The translations under genes were made by a program, and so were the position numbers. This document shows positions 12,432-22,928 of a stretch of DNA of 64,000 bases, one piece after another (the stretch's first letter is position 1; the number at the start of each line of letters is the position of its first letter). The notes below the pieces were generated by a model. The model was not told where the DNA came from. It did not search any database and saw nothing but the letters and a program-made list of their open reading frames with translations. The DNA comes from Pyrrhosoma nymphula (Eukaryota; Arthropoda; Insecta; Odonata; Coenagrionidae): positions 150,903,728-150,967,727 of the forward strand of contig OY754331.1 of the NCBI GenBank assembly GCA_963573305.1, given 5' to 3'.

Positions 12432-13144
12432 ATTGCCATGACGACGATACATGATGTACTGATTGGGAATTCCCTTTGATTACGTTTCTATAGAATCTAG
12501 AGACCCCTTTCGGCATGCCTATACACCCATTGTAGAGAGAACGTACAAGCAGATGAGAAGGGTGGGAGAAAGAGACAAATATGAGCGATGTGACAACATA
12601 TCGTGATTTGTGTCATCTATCTCGCTGAAAAGTCCGTTTATCAGACGACTCTGGCAGGCATATTGTTACAAGTAAGGTTTCACGGTTATCGAAAGTATTC
12701 TCAATGAAAGAACTTGAGTGGAGGCTACAATGCAACTGCATAGCCTCGAAAACCTATGTGCAAACAAAACGTCTTTGTGTCTACGTAACAATGAAATATT
12801 CTTAAAATTTTAAAAAATAGTTTAAACACTGTTTAAAGTTATTATACTAACCCATAATCAAGTTAACCCAGAGAATAATAAAAAAATCAGCAATCACCAA
12901 TTACATAAAAAGACAAACAGAGCTACTTGCCTATATGAGACAGAATGTCCCATGAGCTGTTTTAGGTATTTCTAGTTTTTTTCTCAGAAGCTATAAGCTC
13001 GCCGAGGACAATTTTTTGACAATGTAGTCTACTCCATTAATAAATAAAAGTCTAAATAATCCAAAGTTTTCACGAAAAATATTAAAAGAGTCGATTAAAA
13101 TTTGAAATGGGACAATTAAGTCCCGTCCGCGGTTCTAGTGTTAA

Positions 13145-13789
13145 TTTTAACGCATGGGATCGTAAAGAGTCAAATCGCCTTAGTTTCTTAGCCCACAAAA
13201 TTTAAGACACAAACTATTGCTTTCTAGCATCTTAGTTTCCACACTCACCGATCATTAATTAAAATTGATGGCTGCGCCAATTTTTCTGTTACTAATGCAC
13301 CTTTTTTGTGGAAACTTTTCCACAGACAGACTTGAGAGTTTTACTGACAGGTGTTATCCTAAACTCCGCATAACAGCGTTTCTTCACAAAGGGGTGCGAG
13401 ACCTCAAGGTTTGATAAATGCACTACATTTCGATGCAGCAGCTTATCTGTTCAGATTGCAAAGCATGATACGCAGCATAATTATTATTTGCTTATTCATG
13501 CACTTGAATCAGGCGTTAGGAGTGTTGGATGCGATGGAGCGTTTCTCGGCGAACCGCACCTACACGCATGGCTGTGCTTCGGGTTGCCTAATATAGACTA
13601 CATTCGTATGTTTTTCTGCCTGTGCTTCAGGATAGAATCCACACCCTTGAACCTCCGGAGGCATGGGATAGGATTAACCCCATATATTCCTACGAACATG
13701 ACATGTGTTCCTGACACACCTTCTCGCGGTCAAGACAGAGAGAGATAATGTGGCAGTTCATAAAGTCTCTTCTTTTAATATATTGAGGT
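13145..13789. other. no gene recognised
   Basis: Moderately GC-richer stretch with overlapping plus-strand open frames of 60-86 codons (13411-13748). The products have no recognisable motif. Confidence 0.4.
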
Positions 13790-14180
13790 TTGGTCAATTA
13801 AAATTCCTTTATTTCACTGCCAACGTTTCGGTAAATTTATTGCCATCTAAATTAATGTTTGGTGTAATTTTTTGTGTTCTCTTGTTGCCAAGCAACTGTT
13901 TATGTTTACCCAGTAAATTGGAATGGTTGATATCATTTTAGTGTAATTAAAATTTCACAGGTTTGTTGATATTTGTTAAATTAGTGTACCCAATTAAAAA
14001 AATGTGCAGTGTAGTTGTTATAACAATTGATGTTATAACAATTGATGTTATAACAATTGATATTTTTCTGTTTCTACCTGTTTATGTTGTTAATTTTGTT
14101 TTATGGTTTTTAATTAGCCCCATAGGATGGCAATAAATTTGCCGAAACGCTGGGAGTTAAAGGAATTTTTATTTGACCAA
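13790..14180. mobile_element. inverted-repeat element with GTTTCG/CGAAAC arms, possibly paired Penelope-type terminal repeats
   Basis: Left arm 13790-13848 (TTGGTCAATTAAAATTCCTT, then AACGTTTCGGTAAATTTATTG) is the inverted copy of 14122-14180, with few differences. The centre has no coding capacity and contains a 15-bp minisatellite. The arms contain a short stem, GGCAA/TTTGCC in the right copy, directly followed by GAAAC. That arrangement is typical of the ends of Penelope-like elements, whose terminal repeats often sit in inverted orientation. No reverse-transcriptase or GIY-YIG remnant is present. A foldback-type MITE is the alternative. Confidence 0.6.
14016..14060 (+). repeat. 15-bp minisatellite, three perfect copies
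   Basis: Unit TGTTATAACAATTGA repeated three times without change at 14016, 14031 and 14046. The unit contains the palindrome TTGTTATAACAA across junctions. It lies in the centre of the 13790-14180 inverted-repeat element. Confidence 0.95.
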
Positions 14181-17100
14181 TGCTCAATAAATTAAAGGAA
14201 GAGATTATTTACATGTGGTCAATAAATACATTAATTGATAGTTCATAACAAGGTTATACTTACATTTGTAGAGCGTTAAATGATTCTTACTCAGTATGAA
14301 TATTGCTCAAATTGGCTAACTTACATTTTTTCAGAATCTCCAAGACAAGCATAACACCGGAGAATGAAGCCCCAGAGTCACCCATTTCTTTTTATACTTT
14401 TCAAGAAGGTGTCACATTCACCACCATACTGGTAAAAACGCCCACTCTCCAAAAACATTTTATCCTCTACACCCCAAACCTTAATGATTACAACCCTAAA
14501 ATAAGAGAAATATTAATTTCAAGGAGAAAAAACCAACTGGGCAAACTCATCAAGTTAATTATACAGTAAGCAATGTAATAATATTATCAAACATGTGCAT
14601 AGCAGATTGGAAAGTTTTTAACTTCAACCTCGAATCCTGCCTCACCGAATTTTTCGTTTAGCCCATAATCTGCTTCACGGAAAATTAGTACAGTTGCATG
14701 ATGTTTAGCGCAAGTATGGAATTTACAAGAATTGGTGCTAATTAGATTAACGAAAAAAATCTAATTAACATGGAGGAATTTGTGCTCCATGTATCATGAA
14801 AATCAAGTAGTAAGAAGTCATTAAAACGCAACATGACGTTATCCCTTTGTAAGCTCCGTGGTAAGTCCTTATGTAAGACATTTTTTGCTAATTTAAGTGC
14901 AGACTAAACATTATAAGAACCGATGAAAAGGGGATAAGTTAGCGACCAGAAATCTTGAAACGCCCTCTTGCTTTTCAGTTTGCCTCTGGTATGTTGTTCG
15001 TTACTTTCGGAGTCACATTTAACGGCAGCTGACGAACCATTTCCTGTGAAGTCATCTTAATAGGAAACGGGGATGAAAAGCCGGTAAACACTTGCAATTG
15101 AAAGACAAAAAAAAAGAAATAAAGCATATAATATAAACTTACAATAAGTGAAATAATAAGAGAAACCATTAATTTTTAGAATCAGACAATTTAGTCGATG
15201 TTTCAAGTAAGGATGATGTTTTTCTTCCAGGGGATTAATTCAATAACAAGTAACTAGTAGACTGTTGCAGGCTTCATTTCGTAGAAGCTATAAATATCAG
15301 TACTCATGATTAAGACAGCTCAGTACTTTTCTACAATATATTATTAATGCACGACACGTTTCGCCACTTTACGCCATTGTCAGGTCAGGTACATTTGTAT
15401 ATTATATTTGTATATTATATTTTCCTTCCTCACTCCAGGATACCTCAATCGTGAATTTTAGCATTAGCATTTCCTTTCTTCAAGCTGCGAACACGTCCCC
15501 TGGGTGACATCAATCAGCGATCAAATTCGAGCAATGTTAATACGGACCTCTATATTCTACCCTCTAAAACCTCTCACCGTCTCAAAAGATGCGAAGTGAA
15601 TAAGTGAATGGAACCTATAGAATAAAAGATGCTAAAATAATTGATATATCCCTACTTTTATTTTACTCACTTCACTTCTTTGATTTTATTCTCTAACGTT
15701 TCGGAGAAGTTGATCATCCATCCAAAGATAAATGTTTGGCGGTTTGCAATGGCATCTCGAGATGCATATTTCAGCCCTTTCCTCTACTTCTGAGAAACTG
15801 TGAAAGTAGTTTCTGCCAGGGCATGTTTACTTAATTAGAGAAGTTGTTCATGAGATACGATCATTGGTAAAGGGATCTTGGAATCCATCTACGGAGCATA
15901 ATTTCCATATCCGTGGCATCAGCGCAGCGCCAACGTGGAGCAGCCGACCTACTGCCAGGATGATTGAGTTATCTCACCAGCTGTGCCTCGGCGTCTCAGG
16001 CACGGAAACGCAGTCACAGAATGTTTCACTCGGCAAAAGAAGCTAATGCTCAATAATATTTCAATGGTATTACCATGCTAAGAGAGAGCCACTGCATGAG
16101 TTTAAGCCGAAACTGTACGCAAACTACGCAAAGTTGTGACAAGCGATCTAAACCACTGAAATAACTCGTAATAGTATTAAACAAATCACAAAGATCTTAT
16201 TACAAGTAAGAAAATTTTAGTAGTCAGTAAAGAAAAATTATCTTCGCGTATTATCTTAGGACAAAAAACTATTTGACTCATAGCAGGGAGACTTGTAATA
16301 CAAAATGGGGCCATGTTGTAAAATTTTCCGTTGAATGCGATCCCCTCCTGACCGAAAGACTAGAGGCTGAGTGTTGTGAATGATAAATAAAGTTATTGGT
16401 GAACACGTAGAGTTTACATTGATCATTATAGAAGAATGAATGAATTAGCACATTGCTTCTAGTGAAGTGTCATTAGAAGACATTTATTCTCGTTTGAGCT
16501 CAGCAAGGCATGTAATTACGCGTCTACTTCACTTCTAGAGGGAATTTACTGATGTACAAGAAGTACCAAAGTACAACCACAAGAAGTATCAAAAACAAGA
16601 CCACATTCATTGCAATCTTTTCAATCTACTTTAAAACTCATTAACAATTTCTCGGAGATTGCTCATTATAAATCAATACTCATTACATCCAGTCGGTTTC
16701 CGTATTTTTAATTTAAACGACCATAAGTTGATAAAAAAACACTAAAATAAAATTGCTAGCTTTGAATCTCCACCACACAGAAGCATATTATATTCAACTC
16801 GTTTTCGAAAGAACCAATTAATACCCTGCTAAAGGTTGATTTTATCCCATGCTCAGTTACTACCTTTACGAACCAAAGCAGAAATACGAAGAATAACGGA
16901 AAAAATTCTCGAATAAATTCATAGTTTTTCTGGGTGCTTATCAGAATGATTTGCTAGTACGCTTGTAATTTTGAAATATGTCCCTTCGAAATATGAAAAT
17001 TTTCGACCTGCGAGCATGTTAAAAATATATTCAAACATTATGAAGAGAGTATCAAATTCAAGTCTCACAATGCTTTCATATTTTCTCCTTAAACTCAACT

Positions 17101-17720
17101 AAACTCAAGTCTAAAAATAGCATGTATGATAGATTTTGCCATGAATTAAAAATAGTTATGCATTTCCACAAGAGAGATAGAAAATCACGCCTGAGATAGG
17201 TAAATCTCCAGACCTATTGTAGACTCACAAAGTTTGCCAAGGCTGAAATTCACATATTTTCACGTGAACCTTAGCAAGATATTCCGTAAATCAAAGTATG
17301 GAGTGCATGTTGGATTGAACCGTAAACGAGGAGAGAAAAGCAAACAGATACGGAAAAAATATTTGATAAGCCTCTTTACATACCCAGCGGGATCGAGTGT
17401 TCTACTCCCAACATAACTCCTTATATTGCAGCTTTGACTGGCACTATGTCATTAATAAAGACCTGAAGCACATCTCCCAAAAACGTTGGTGGTGGGTGGA
17501 AAATTTTGTAAATTTGAGAGAGTCTAAAGAAAGATATTATATGATCCTGGGAACAAAAAATACCCCACCTACATATTATGACACTGGCAAACAGGTACAC
17601 TATTCAATGCTGTCGAAACTTCATTATTTTTCTGTTTATGTGTAATAATTTTCCACAAATTATGTGGAAACAAGAAAATTATTCCAAATAAATTTACAAA
17701 CCTCTTTACGTAGATAGATA
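14181..17720. other. no gene recognised
   Basis: AT-rich. The best plus-strand open stretch is 14303-14569 (88 codons, Lys/Ile/Pro-rich, unrecognised). A GC-richer patch at 15880-16030 gives only short open frames. One hammerhead-like motif at 15358-15383 is listed separately; just after it, TTTGTATATTATAT is tandemly duplicated at about 15393-15420. Confidence 0.45.
15358..15383 (-). other. hammerhead-core-like motif, degenerate
   Basis: On the minus strand: CTGACAA, one T, GGCGTAAAGTGGC, then GAAAC. This has the spacing of a hammerhead core (CTGANGA, stem II, GAAA), but the invariant G of GA is A and the stem-II halves do not pair well here. It is probably a decayed end of a Penelope-like or similar retroelement. 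Activity is not expected. Confidence 0.3.
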
Positions 17721-17906
17721 TATTGTTTGTAGAGGGGGCCATCGACAGGAGCCCGGGCACTAGGACCTAATTGGTCCATTGTGCCAACCCCATGCTTGCC
17801 TGCCACGTGCAGACAGGGGACAAGAGCGCCAAGGTGAAGGTATATATGGTCACCAACATTGTTTAACTTCGGTGATCATACGGGGACCGATTGGGCCCTT
17901 GCCCTC
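17721..17906 (-). repeat. 5S-rRNA-like SINE, copy 1
   Basis: Homologous over its full length to 58021-58239, in the same orientation, with shared blocks GCCCGGGCACT, GCAGACAGGGGACAAGAGCG and CCAAGGTGAAGGTAT. On the minus strand the head reads GGCAAGGGCCCAATC and then GATCACCGAAGTTAA, which matches the first half of arthropod 5S rRNA around the start of its internal promoter. This points to a 5S-derived (SINE3-type) retroposon or an old 5S pseudogene with an unrelated body. Copy 1 lacks about 20 bases after the AAGTTAA block and a short piece of the head that copy 2 retains. Confidence 0.6.
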
Positions 17907-20900
17907 CTCTGTGCGTAACTTCAGACTTTGATTTTTGAATAACGCAAAAAAAGTTCATAAAAATCCTTGCTAACAGTTTTGAACTTAGACTCTAAAACAT
18001 TGAAGGAGCATCATGTGCTCAGGGAACACACAAGGGAGTGGAGAGAAGGGGTAATAGAAGGAGTAGGCAGTATGAAGTGGTTCTCAGGAATGTGAGAGGA
18101 CCCAATGGTAAAGAAAGGAGGATTTAGAAAATGGAGGGGAAATGAGGGGAGAGTATATATCAACCGTGAATTATCCTCGAGGGTGTTGCGAAAGAGGCGG
18201 AAGAATGTATAGCAGGAGGACAAGGGTATGGTAGCGAGAGATATGACAAGAGAGAGGGGAGATGATATGGTTCTCTTAGACCACCTACGTTGGGGCCCTT
18301 TATCTTGTTGCTGATGATACGTACATTTTGATCAACATTTTAAAATGTAAACTTTAATTTCATCTCCTAGTTGGTTCTGTGGGAGTAAAATAATAAGAAA
18401 ATATACACAATTACGGCCAAGTTATTTTTTATATGCTGCTTCGAAAGTCCATACTATGAATATGCTCCCTGAAATGGACGAAGACTACCTTAATTTGGAT
18501 AATTGGATGGAACCAAAAATATATGGTAACTTTAAACGGCATCCAAAACATTGCTTTCTATTTTTATTTACTCTAAAACTTTTTTTGGCTTCATTAAAAT
18601 ATTGTAGCCTTCTAAACCTTAACCTATATTGTGAAAATAAGCGGGACGAGGGATAGGGATAAAGAAGGAACGAACACGGTTGGAGAGAACCCGCGTCACT
18701 TACTAATTGGATACGCGACTCATTACAGAGGCCTGTGGGTGGCGAGGGAGGGGGACATTAACGGGGAGAGGCAGCGTTAGGTTTTTAATTCGCTGACCTT
18801 GCTGTCTCAACTGCTTTTTAGACAGGGAGGAAGATCTATGGCTCTGGTGTGTAATTACGGCACAGCTGTCGATTAGAAAATGCTTTGTCCAACGTCGTCA
18901 GCTCACGATCACACACGGATATCCTGAAGTCACTGTTGAAGTAGCGCTCGGTAATAAGAGATTGTTTCCGCTCTTTGTTTTCCCCTCCTAGCTCTTACTG
19001 ATGGCAATGAGGAACAAATCTCATAAAAAATGATACCTCGCAAGAAATATGATGGTGACCTTCAAACCAGGGCATCCAAAGGCGGACGCTATTTGTTTTT
19101 GACGACAAAGCAGAGGAAGCTACCGGACACGTCCCAACCCAACAAACAAAACCAAAAATTCAATTAGACACTCCTCCCATACTGTATTAAGTAGTTTATA
19201 GAGTCATCAAGAAAAAAGGTATTTTGAACATTAAAAAATGTATTTGGTGTCTTACTTAAACTCATTTAAATGAAGCAAGCAATGAATACATACGTGGCAT
19301 CTTAATGTGATCGGAACCTTGAAAATTAAAGAGGTGGACGCTAATCTCTTCCCTTTTCTACGATTTCAAGTTGAAAATAATAAAGTAGATATCATGACTA
19401 CAATTTTTTCTGATGCAAAATTACTTGTGTTTTACTGTCCTTAATTTATTAAAATAAATCTACTGAAAAATTACATCCTCCCCTTTGCAACTGTTAAACT
19501 TCATTTTTATATATTTTTACTCATTTTTATTCACGTGCATGGGAAAGTAATTCATAAAAAGCAGCAATGCACCAAGTTAAGTATACTAGGAATATTTGTG
19601 GTGGATGAAAAATCAAAAATGATAGACACTAAAAAGAAAAATCTTTTTAAAAAACTTTAAAATTCCCCTAGCATGAATTTTAATTTCTTCAAAAATATTT
19701 CATCGATTAGACCAATATTCAAGGAATATTTTTCATGGCAAAAAATACTCCAAATTTCCCTTAAATTTCTGTAATGTTGTCAACACAAATTCGGACTTAA
19801 CGTTACTTCGGAATGGACTCAGAAATTACAATAAATAAATAACCCATCCATGACATACTTAGGCTTAACTCAGTTTCACTCTCAACAAATAGTTAATCGA
19901 TATAAAAGTGGGTATTCTGTAAAGAGAACTACAAAACTTCATAGCTTTATATATACTTCAAATTATTCGGGCATACTTCCTATTAGAAGTGGTGGAACGT
20001 TATTTTGTAATGAGGATATGTCTCAAATTAAAATTAACATTTTAAGTCTCTTTACGGATATTTTGCCGGATCGAAGGGGTAAAATCAGATTTCAAATTCT
20101 CGGATGTCCTTCACAAACGTGGGTCAATGGGGTAACAAAATATTTAAGCGTCAAACGAATAATAGAACAGCAAACGTTCTCGACGCTTGGGCAAAAGAGG
20201 GTGCTCTTCTGCAGGAATATTTCGTTCTTTTTCAACTCCCTCAGGACGGAGTATTTTTCAGAGCCCTTTCGGAATAAAGGTACGTATCAAAAGGAGGACA
20301 TCAGAAACTCATAGGAGCGGTCTTTTATCCTTTTTCCAAAAGGCAAAGGGGAAACGGAGCGGGTGAGTGGATGAAGGATTCTGTCGGTGTAAGGGAGAGA
20401 AATGGCTGGTTGTACAAAGGAGGATACCAGGGATGGAGTTTGGTGATAGCGGATACGGTGAGACGTTTATGTTGGTTGGACACGTGAACTTACGAAGAAT
20501 AGTTGACTTTAAACATGACCAGTGAATGATAATTCTAAGGCACCTCTCTCCGAATCTCTTGATTATCTATTAATTTGACTTACATGAATTATTTTATATG
20601 TAACCTCTTATAACATCAGAATAATGACATGTGCGTGGATAGCTAATTTTTTTATTGCGCTTCATTTCCCATTAAATTTGGAATGATTCAACGTATCTTT
20701 TGATGATTTAATGAAATAGAAAATTTGAAGAAATGAAAAAATGTTTAGGCATTCCTCAACTGAAGAGTTCATTTGCTAAATTGGCGGCTGTAATATTCAC
20801 AACTCCATTACATTTCAATGGACTCAAAGTATTATAAACTTGCTTATTAATACATTTCTGTAAGCCATCATCATAACGACGAGAAACACCATATATGAAC

Positions 20901-22181
20901 ATCAAGTAAAGCTAATGTCCAATAGTAGATTTGTTGAGTAAAAACAGTATTTCATGAAGTTTTACTAATGTATGAAACACGAAATTCAATAACATAACGT
21001 GAGGCTTTAGATGATAATGGGCTTAGTTAGATATTTCCTAAGGCTATGTAAATGACACCATTCACACAATAAAGCAGTGTATCATATTACTTTTTAAAAA
21101 TTGTATACAATAAAGCATGTCCGTTCCTGGAATATTGTCGTAATGTCTATAAAATTAATGTTCAACGGAAAATCAGAGGCGGTAAAAGTTTATGAATGAT
21201 AATACAAAATTTGAGAAATAATCAATCATAACTATAACTTTTTACTTTAATATGCATAGAGAAACATATTTTCAAGCGTTTATTCTAACCCTTACACGAC
21301 TAAATTCCGACCAGATACCATTAACCTTCCGCAAAAAGGATTTCGCCATAAACTAAGGGTGAACCGGGTTAACACCATCCTTCCGAAGCTATTCCATCTA
21401 ATATCCATTTAAATAGTTTCCCCATGTACAATCATGCATCACAAGTATGCCGTAGAAAAAAGTAATGGGTCTCTGTTAGATTATATGACCGCATTAACCT
21501 CTCAAGTGCTCACGGGAGAAAGCCTAAATACAGTTTAAATGTGGTGCTTCGTCCGTCGGGGAGAATGTCAAATAACCGGAACTGCCGATAAGTGCACCCC
21601 TGTGTGGATTCTGGCCCCTGTGCAAAGTCGAGGAACTTTAGAGGAGCTAAATATGGCGCACGTAATTAGTGTAAATGTAGAGTTTCTATAAATACGTTCA
21701 ATGGGTTCACATAAGTTGAAGGGAACTTTGTCGCTACATCTTTTGTTACAGCATGGACATGTTGAATTTGCGCCCCAAACGTTTTTGTTATTGATTCAGA
21801 TTATGATATAAAAACAAACAAAATGTAGGAAGGATATTAGTTTTGAAAGCCAGAACCAATTGTATATGGAAATGTTCACTTTGTAATTTTTCCACACAAT
21901 TTATTTTTCCTTTACAGGTTTTAACGTTTTCACGTCACCATTAACAGGCAGTATAACAAGCAGCATTCAGTTTCCTATTTACACACTTGAACGGGAGGAG
22001 GAAGGGGGTAGGGGGTTGGTGGTAAGGTGAAGAGAAGAAAACCCCGGGTGATTATGAACAATGAGAGGAACCAAGGTCAGTGTCGTGGAGAAGTGACTGA
22101 GGATGGGGAGAAACTGACACATAAACAGATGGTGAGTGATTTACAGGAACAACCTCATTTACAATTTTTTTCACATACAAT
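17907..22181. other. no gene recognised; one longer open frame
   Basis: AT-rich with purine-rich patches (18010-18260, 20330-20470, 21980-22130) and a GC-richer patch around 18660-18970. Apart from the open frame at 19850-20314, nothing resembles a gene. No terminal repeat pair was found. Confidence 0.45.
19850..20314 (+). CDS. unassigned 154-codon open frame
   Basis: The joint-longest single-ATG open frame apart from the transposase segment (the 49841-50305 frame is equally long). The product is basic and Ser/Phe/Tyr-rich, with pieces such as LPIRSGGTLFCNEDMSQIK and ILPDRRGKIRFQILGCP. I recognise no domain, signal peptide or membrane segment. In DNA this AT-rich, one open stretch of this size by chance among 64 kb is possible though not common. 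No splice signals, repeats or related frame in the window support it. It may be noise, or an eroded retroelement segment. Confidence 0.15.
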   Translation: MTYLGLTQFHSQQIVNRYKSGYSVKRTTKLHSFIYTSNYSGILPIRSGGTLFCNEDMSQIKINILSLFTDILPDRRGKIRFQILGCPSQTWVNGVTKYLSVKRIIEQQTFSTLGQKRVLFCRNISFFFNSLRTEYFSEPFRNKGTYQKEDIRNS

Positions 22182-22928
22182 TTACATAAATGTATAAAAT
22201 GCTCCTATTTCAAAATGTTCTATAAAATCTAATACATCAACTTTACTACACGTATGAAGTACATCAAGTTTAAAATCAAATGAATGATTGCTCTCACCTA
22301 AGAGCTTGGCAATTATCGATTTGTCGTCACCGCGAAGCAGTGATTTTCTATGCTCTGTAATTCTCACATTAAATTTTCTACCAGTTTGGTCAATATAACA
22401 ACACTTACAATCAGATTTTTTTCGTCTCAACAAATAAATACAACTTTTGTCATTATCATTAAACAATTCAATAACACGGTGCAGTATAATGAGCTATCAT
22501 CGGACAAATGGGAACTAGAGGCTAGTGAGTTTTTGGAAAGCCATATAACCGGGGAGGTTGTGGATTCATAGGAATCAGACCCATTTTCCCCTTAAACGTT
22601 AACAAAAGTAAGCTATCCCGTACCGAGGATTTCACATCCTTCTGAAAGTGGGTAGTTAAGTCTATCATTAAAACTGCAAAAGATAGACATTATTTAAAAA
22701 TGCTTTGCATTTGTTAAGGTATTCGTCTCGGTCTGAAATCATAAAGCTCTTGTCGCCTTTCGTCACCGTCAGGTTTTTGCTTGTGACGGAGTTCTTGATC
22801 TTACAAATGACATCGATATCGGAGTACTTTGAGCAAGGGTGGACAAATGTTTGGTTATAGAATCCACTACCAGTTATTTTGTACCCTAAGACTCCTTTCG
22901 GAGTGCCACATCCAAATCTGCCAGGCAA
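22182..22928 (-). pseudogene. Penelope-like retroelement fragment: N-terminal RT region joined to GIY-YIG endonuclease
   Basis: Reading the minus strand from 22928: KNLTVTKGDKSFMISDRDEY matches the conserved K-(A)DKG-N region at the start of Penelope-like RTs. Then MGLIPMNPQPPRLYGFPKTH, a stop in place of Lys, and PLVPICPMIAHYTAPCY correspond to PPRLYGLPKIHKP..PLRPIVS..SPxY. The reading then jumps directly to the C-terminal endonuclease at 22466-22182: CIYLLRRKKSD, CYIDQTGRKFNVRITEH, LLGESNHSFDFKLDVL. The whole catalytic RT core, including the YxDD motif, is missing between about 22490 and 22470. GIY and YIG are degraded to CIY and YID. Gene order and these motifs are diagnostic of the family; the copy is dead. 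Confidence 0.82.

Larger units (their letters stand above)
9714..13140 (-). mobile_element. piggyBac-like transposon with TTAA target duplications, internally invaded
   Basis: TTAA occurs at 9710-9713 and 13141-13144. The left end reads CGATAGAACCGC and the right end, reverse-complemented, CACTAGAACCGCGG. Just inside both ends is a near-palindrome of the form GGGACA-N4-TGTCCC: GGGACAAATATGTCCC on the left, GGGACAATTAAGTCCC on the right. The left side has about 20 extra bases between the tip and this palindrome. The element encodes a decayed piggyBac transposase on the minus strand and carries two nested insertions between 10185 and 11009. Without them it would be about 2.6 kb, normal for a full-length piggyBac. 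The ends plus protein make the family assignment firm. Confidence 0.88.

Noticed and set aside
17721..17906. Functional 5S rRNA gene
   Set aside because: Only the first half resembles 5S; the rest is a different body shared with the 58-kb copy.
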